Below are positions 59,298 through 64,000 of a stretch of 64,000 nt of DNA, piece after piece. The stretch is from Axinella damicornis (lineage: Eukaryota; Porifera; Demospongiae; Axinellida; Axinellidae): contig OZ007511.1 of the NCBI GenBank assembly GCA_963931865.1, forward strand, positions 921,836 through 985,835, written 5' to 3'. The notes under the pieces were generated by a model. It ran no database searches. It was not told the origin of the DNA and saw only the letters and a list, made by a program, of their open reading frames with translations. Numbering within the stretch: position 1 is the first letter of the stretch; every line of letters begins with the position of its first letter. The position numbers and the translations under genes were made by a program.

Positions 59298-62200
59298 ATG
59301 ATGCTCGGCTCTCGAGGGTTGGTGGTGCTGTTATCTATAGTTGCCACCGTCCATGGTAAGTTATATACGCCACTGTATTCACTAGCTAGCTACCCCTGTT
59401 GTGAATTGCATCATCTTGTACTGCTAGCTAACATCTACAGTTTTGCTGAACTCTTAGCTAGCTATAATAGACCATACCTTGCCTGACCACTGAAACCGGG
59501 GATCGCATGCATGCTGCACCAGCCCCTGATTATTCACAAGCTGTGATACTTGGATTTCAATTGCTTGCATGCCGAAGTTCCGTTTAGTTACTTCGAATTG
59601 TCCCACCTGTAATTATTAACTAAACTGAGTCCCCACATAATTATTCCTGTAGCTACTGTGAATAACATAATTATTATTTGCATATATTAATTGCTCCTAG
59701 CCATGGCTATATCGTTGAGTTAGGATGTGAAGCATCATCTACCAGACCATTTCTGTTTCTTGCTATAAACTTTGTGTGGATAAACTGGTCTTGGAAGGAG
59801 GCTAGGGGAGGATTATGTGGCTGACCATAGAATGCACTATTCTTTGCACTCATATTACAGTGACACTGACTGCCACTAAATAGTACTGACACGGTTCCAT
59901 TTGGTTACAATAGCAGGTGTACTAACCAGCTACATATATAATCAATGATGCATGCAGCTGCCTTATCATATATCATTCAATGATATGATGCATGCAGCTG
60001 CATTAGCATACACGTAACATTCAATGGTGCATGCAGCTGCATAATTATAACATTCACTAATGAATAATGGAAAGGACAGTGCTCAAATATTGTAAGAAAA
60101 TGCTGGGGCTGCCTTTCACGGCAACAAACAATGCAGTGTATGGAGAGACTGGACGACTCCCACTCTGGATTAGAACACAGTATCGTGTCATGAAGTTCTG
60201 GAATAGATTGCATGGAGAAGTGCCTAGCTTGGTAAAGGAAGCCCTAACAGCATCCAAGCAATTGCAAACATCCTGGGCCAGTGGTGTACGGCGTCTGCTA
60301 CAGACCTATGGGGTTGTGGACATAGGGAGCTCTCTGCACCTTATCCAAAAGAAAATGGAAGATACATTTGTGTGTAAATGGTATGCCGATCTTTGGAATG
60401 ATGAAAGGACAGTTGGGGGAAACAAGCTGCGCACCTATCGAGCTTTCAAATTCAAATTTGGATGGGAGGATTACTTGTCTGTGGTGACAAATAGAAGACA
60501 TCGAATTGCTATGTGTAGACTGAGAGTGAGCTGCCACAACCTAAGGATAGAAACTGGGAGATATAAAAGACCTCAAATTCCAGCAGAGCAACGAATATGT
60601 CTATACTGTAACAGTGGAATGGTGGACGACGAGAAACATTTTATAACAGGCTGCAGAATCACACAGGGCTACAGAGATATTTTGTACAAAGCTGCTTCAA
60701 AAGACAACCCTGCTTTTCTAGAATTATCAGAACAAGAGAAGATGTTATTTATGTTCACCACCACCAACACCAACATTATTAGGAAGCTAGCTTGGTTTAT
60801 ATCAGAATGCTTTTCGTGCAGAATGTGTTTTACCGGCATATAAATCCTTCATTTTTGTCACTTAGTCCTTATACTTGTCTGTCATTTTCTATATATATAT
60901 GTAGCTACTGACTGATGGGCCACCTTGGGCCTCTACAAGTCATTAAAATTCATCATCAATAATAACATTCAATGCCAGCTGACATAATTGGGATGTCCCC
61001 CCCCCCCCCCCCAACTCCCCGTTCAGCCCTAACTGGTTGATGTTTACATTATCAGTTGGGCATCCACCCTTAGGCTAGCCCAATTGCTTTTAACCAATTT
61101 GGATGCCATTGCTGCCAGATCAGACTCTATAAATATTATCTAGTTGTTTATGCACACAGGAATGCAACTAAGTAGTTGGGAATAACCTTGTGGTCACCCA
61201 GGAGGAAATCAATGATGTCTCAGTTGCACTTTCAGAATCTGTATGTTGAACCTTAACCAATCAAATGGGAATCTTCATTTATAAGGCACAGTCAGTAAAT
61301 TAAAACATTCTGCCAGCAAGGACTTTCAATTGCTGATACATGCATGTATAGGGATCCTTGTTCCCATGTGCACAAGCCCTGGTAATTAGGCTAATGTACA
61401 GGACGGTGATGTGCAGCATGTGTAAGAAATAAACCAGGAATTGATCTGATACTTGAGGCATGGAGTTCTGCCTAAAGCCATCTATCCTGTGGAATTTCTG
61501 AGTATACATTCAATGATTGTACAGCAATATTTAACCTTGCAGAGTATGTTTTAAACTTCAAGGCAGCAAACTCATTCAGCTTGTATACATATAATCTCCA
61601 CAGCTCAGAGAAATGGCGACTTGAGGCTTGCCAGACGGTCACTTTCGAGCATCACCTATACATCTGGTCGACTGGAGATCTTCATCAGTAGGCAGTGGGG
61701 GACTGTGTGTGATGACTTATTTAGTATCACTGATGCTCGCGTAGCCTGCCGACAGCTGGGCTACTCAGGTGCCAGTAGTAGCCCCATCACTGCCAGTTCC
61801 AATTCCTTGTGAGTAATCAATATAGCTACACGATAGCTTTACAGAGCCATGAGAGGTTGTAGACCCCAGACCATTTCTCCTATGGCCTGAGATTGAGTAG
61901 ATGGGAACTGAAATGTTGGGATTTGGCGAGACACTACACTAGTTGAACCTTGTGTGAGTGTGAAGTCTGGAATGAGCAGATTTTGAACCCATTAGTATTA
62001 CTACTCCCTGGAGATCTCAAGTCCAATATTCGTATTAGGTGACAATGACTATTTACTCACTTAACCTCTAGTACTTCATGCAATATATCACTGCAAAAAC
62101 AATTGTTTTACCACAGCGTGGTTATGTATACCCTGGTTGCAGACAAGCTTTTTTAGCTACCTTGTACGCAGACAAGCTGGAGACGGTGGTTAGAAGAAGG

Positions 62201-63924
62201 GGTTCAGAGACTAATTGCATACGCAATTTGCCAGGAGGAAGCTGGCCCAGATTATGCAAGATTTACAACCATAATCGTGCAATCTTAACCACTAAACATC
62301 TGTAAGGGACCTGCTGCCATCAAGGGCATGCTCCATGACAACCAGTTGTTACAGTAGTGACCTTGCAGATGTTCCCAAGATTGCCACTGTCTCCAGCTTG
62401 GCTACAACAAAGGTAACCACTCTGTTCTGTGGTTCTGTGGTTCTGTGGTTAGATACTACACTAGTTGAACCTTGAATGAGTGTGAAGTCTGGAATGAGCA
62501 GATTTTGAACCCATTAGTATTACTACTCCCTGGAGATCTCAAGTCCAATATTCGTATTAGGTGATGATGACTATTCACTTAACCTCTAGTACTTCATATA
62601 TCACTGCAAAACAAACCAGTTGTTTTACCACAGCGTGGTTATGTATACCTAGCCTCGTACCCAGGCCCTCACGCGGAATGCGGAAGAGGGCCTGGTGACA
62701 CATGGCAAAATTCCCGTATGTGCTCAGTCAGCATAATTGCATAATCGATTACATTGCCTTACTTGGATGCATTCGAAATCACGCGGAAGGTAGCTGTTGG
62801 TGATGGCTAAGTAGCAAGTCCTTGCCAAGGAGTGGCCAGAGGTGAGTCTTGAAGGCTAGAACAGCGGTTTTATCAAACGGCTACACTTTTCACGGGGTAA
62901 AGAATGTAATTACTACGCAGTAATTGGCAATGGACGAACGTGATTCGCCTACCCAAAATCAAGACCGCTGAGCTCAGCACATACGGGAATTTTGCCAAGT
63001 GTCACCAGGCCCTCTTCCGCGTTCCGCGTGAGGGCCTGGGTACGAGGCTAATGTATACCCTGGTTGCAGACAAGTTAGCTACCTTATTTGCAGACAAGCT
63101 GGAGACAGTGGTTAGAAGAAGGGGTTCAGAGACTAATTGCATACGGCAACTTGAGAGGAAGCTGGCCCAGATTATGCAAGATTTACAACCATAATCATGC
63201 AATCTTAACCACTAAACATATGTGAGGGACCTGCTGCCATCAAGGGCATGCTCCATAACAACCAGTTGTAGTGGCCTTGCAGATTGTTCCCAAGATTGCC
63301 ACTGTCTCCACCTCATCTGCAACAAAGGTAACCACTCTGTGGTTAAAACAACGCCACCCATTTTGTTAAGCAGTAGATGACAAAAGAGTGATGAAACTAT
63401 GTATACTCCTCGAAGGTGTATCAGTCCATGGTGATCAAAGCACAGGCATGCTTGAAGTGTCATAATAGGACTTCATCCAAGATCACTTCCTCTACATGTA
63501 CAGGTTTGGGTCAGGCTCTGGTCAGATCTGGCTGGATGATGTTGGCTGTACTGGGAGTGAAACATGCCTCCTCTCCTGCTCAAACAGAGGAATTGGGTCT
63601 CACAACTGTCGCCATTCTGAAGATGTGGCAATTTTCTGTTCCGGTACTCGATCCTCTCTGAGTACCAACTGCAGCGGTGAGTTAGCCACACCACTATCAC
63701 GAATTGTGTTTGTGAACAATTGCATGCAGTGACCAATTACTGCATACTAGCTATAGTGAACGGAAAACCATAGCATATTATGACATGATGTGTTTTATAC
63801 CCAGCTGCAGCAGATTGCACTTCCAGCCAGTTTCGGTGTACCACCAGTCGTCGTTGTATCTCCTCCATTTTACGATGCAATGGGTTCAGGACGTGTACTG
63901 ATGGAAGTGATGAGAGGAACTGTG
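59298..63924 (+). CDS. SRCR-LDLa protein, 5' part (gene F)
   Basis: Four exons are visible: 59298-59355 (signal peptide, [19 protein letters not shown]), 61604-61808 (first SRCR half, [18 protein letters not shown]), 63504-63676 (second SRCR half, [10 protein letters not shown] and [17 protein letters not shown], then STNC), 63811-63924 (LDLa, [22 protein letters not shown]). Phases 1, 2, 1, 1 agree and the frame is open; the gene runs past the window end. The SRCR exon is closest to gene A ([16 protein letters not shown]). The extra cysteine pair seen in gene G is present. An alternative donor after FCS is possible for exon 3. Its membrane anchor, if any, lies outside the window. Intron 1 contains a LINE fragment and intron 2 a MITE. 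Confidence 0.78.
60057..60961 (+). mobile_element. 5'-truncated LINE (non-LTR retrotransposon)
   Basis: The open frame 60067-60843 (258 aa) resembles the region after the reverse transcriptase in jockey/CR1-like elements, with the cysteine-histidine motif [20 protein letters not shown]. The RT and endonuclease are absent, as expected after 5' truncation. ATAACATTCA flanks both sides (60047-60056 and 60962-60971), which defines the insertion, and the 3' end is a simple TCATCATCAATA tail. The frame has no stop, so it is fairly young or the fragment landed intact. It lies in intron 1 of gene F in the same orientation. Confidence 0.85.
61930..63342. repeat. Direct duplication of about 490 bp in gene F intron 2
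   Basis: Unit 1 (61930-62421) and unit 2 (62453-63342) both run from ACACTACACTAGTTGAACC-type sequence to AAAGGTAACCACTCTG. Unit 2 is longer because the MITE at 62650-63050 sits inside it. Confidence 0.85.
62650..63050. mobile_element. 401-bp MITE with 9-bp target duplication
   Basis: The ends are TAGCCTCGTACCCAGGCCCT and its complement. ATGTATACC occurs on both sides (62641-62649 and 63051-63059), and the duplicated neighbour shows the unoccupied site with a single ATGTATACC at 62124-62132. It is the reverse-complement relative of 22446-22814. There is no ORF. Confidence 0.95.
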
Positions 63925-64000
63925 GTGAGTTGTACTAAACTGGAATCACTAACTAGCACATGCTGCTGGTTGACTTGGTTGGAAATGTTGTACGTACAGC

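Overview
The window looks like animal nuclear DNA, most likely from a marine invertebrate and, by inference, a demosponge. The genes are split by GT-AG introns and encode extracellular modules (YWTD propeller, EGF, LDLa, SRCR). The introns and spacers are packed with microsatellites, foldback elements and non-autonomous transposons. No single base pattern fixes the species, so the sponge assignment is a judgement from gene content.

The core is a cluster of paralogous membrane-receptor genes. I rebuilt the exons by matching paralogous copies and checking that splice phases sum to open frames. Three large plus-strand genes share one plan: signal peptide, six-bladed YWTD (LDLR class B) propeller, EGF module, SRCR domain, one transmembrane helix, a cysteine-rich membrane-proximal stretch and a Gln/Pro/Tyr-rich tail. 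They are receptor 1 (2285-7163, about 645 aa), receptor 2 (28354-41987, about 675 aa) and receptor 3 (43431-56946, about 897 aa, with six added LDLa modules). Smaller relatives are an SRCR-TM gene (17493-21770, minus, about 262 aa), a partial SRCR gene at the left edge (218-947, minus), a partial SRCR-LDLa gene at the right edge (59298-63924, plus) and an LDLa-TM gene (25132-26786, minus). A segmental duplication links 3.77-7.9 kb to 23.69-25.74 kb. In the left copy the receptor is intact and the convergent LDLa-TM gene is broken. In the right copy the receptor is broken and the LDLa-TM gene is largely intact.

Mobile DNA: a nearly complete short-LTR Ty3/gypsy retrotransposon on the minus strand (8421-12882; 170-bp LTRs with 2 mismatches, 5-bp target duplication), with a gag/pol frame change and one in-frame stop in pol. 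There is also a 5'-truncated LINE (60057-60961, 10-bp target duplication), a decayed gene resembling a Ulp1-type protease joined to a zinc finger (about 13.6-14.3 kb), and many MITE or foldback elements. One MITE family has 9-bp target duplications. A 918-bp foldback, a TTAA-flanked element, a composite repeat present three times and a minisatellite-bearing repeat present three times are also visible.

Working together: the three large receptors probably reach the cell surface as multi-domain ligand-binding proteins. Two carry PPxY motifs that could recruit WW-domain proteins, and two carry a conserved dibasic Lys-Arg-Gln-Thr site. The cluster shows active exon duplication, gene duplication and pseudogenisation, as expected of a rapidly evolving recognition-receptor locus. 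That role is inference.
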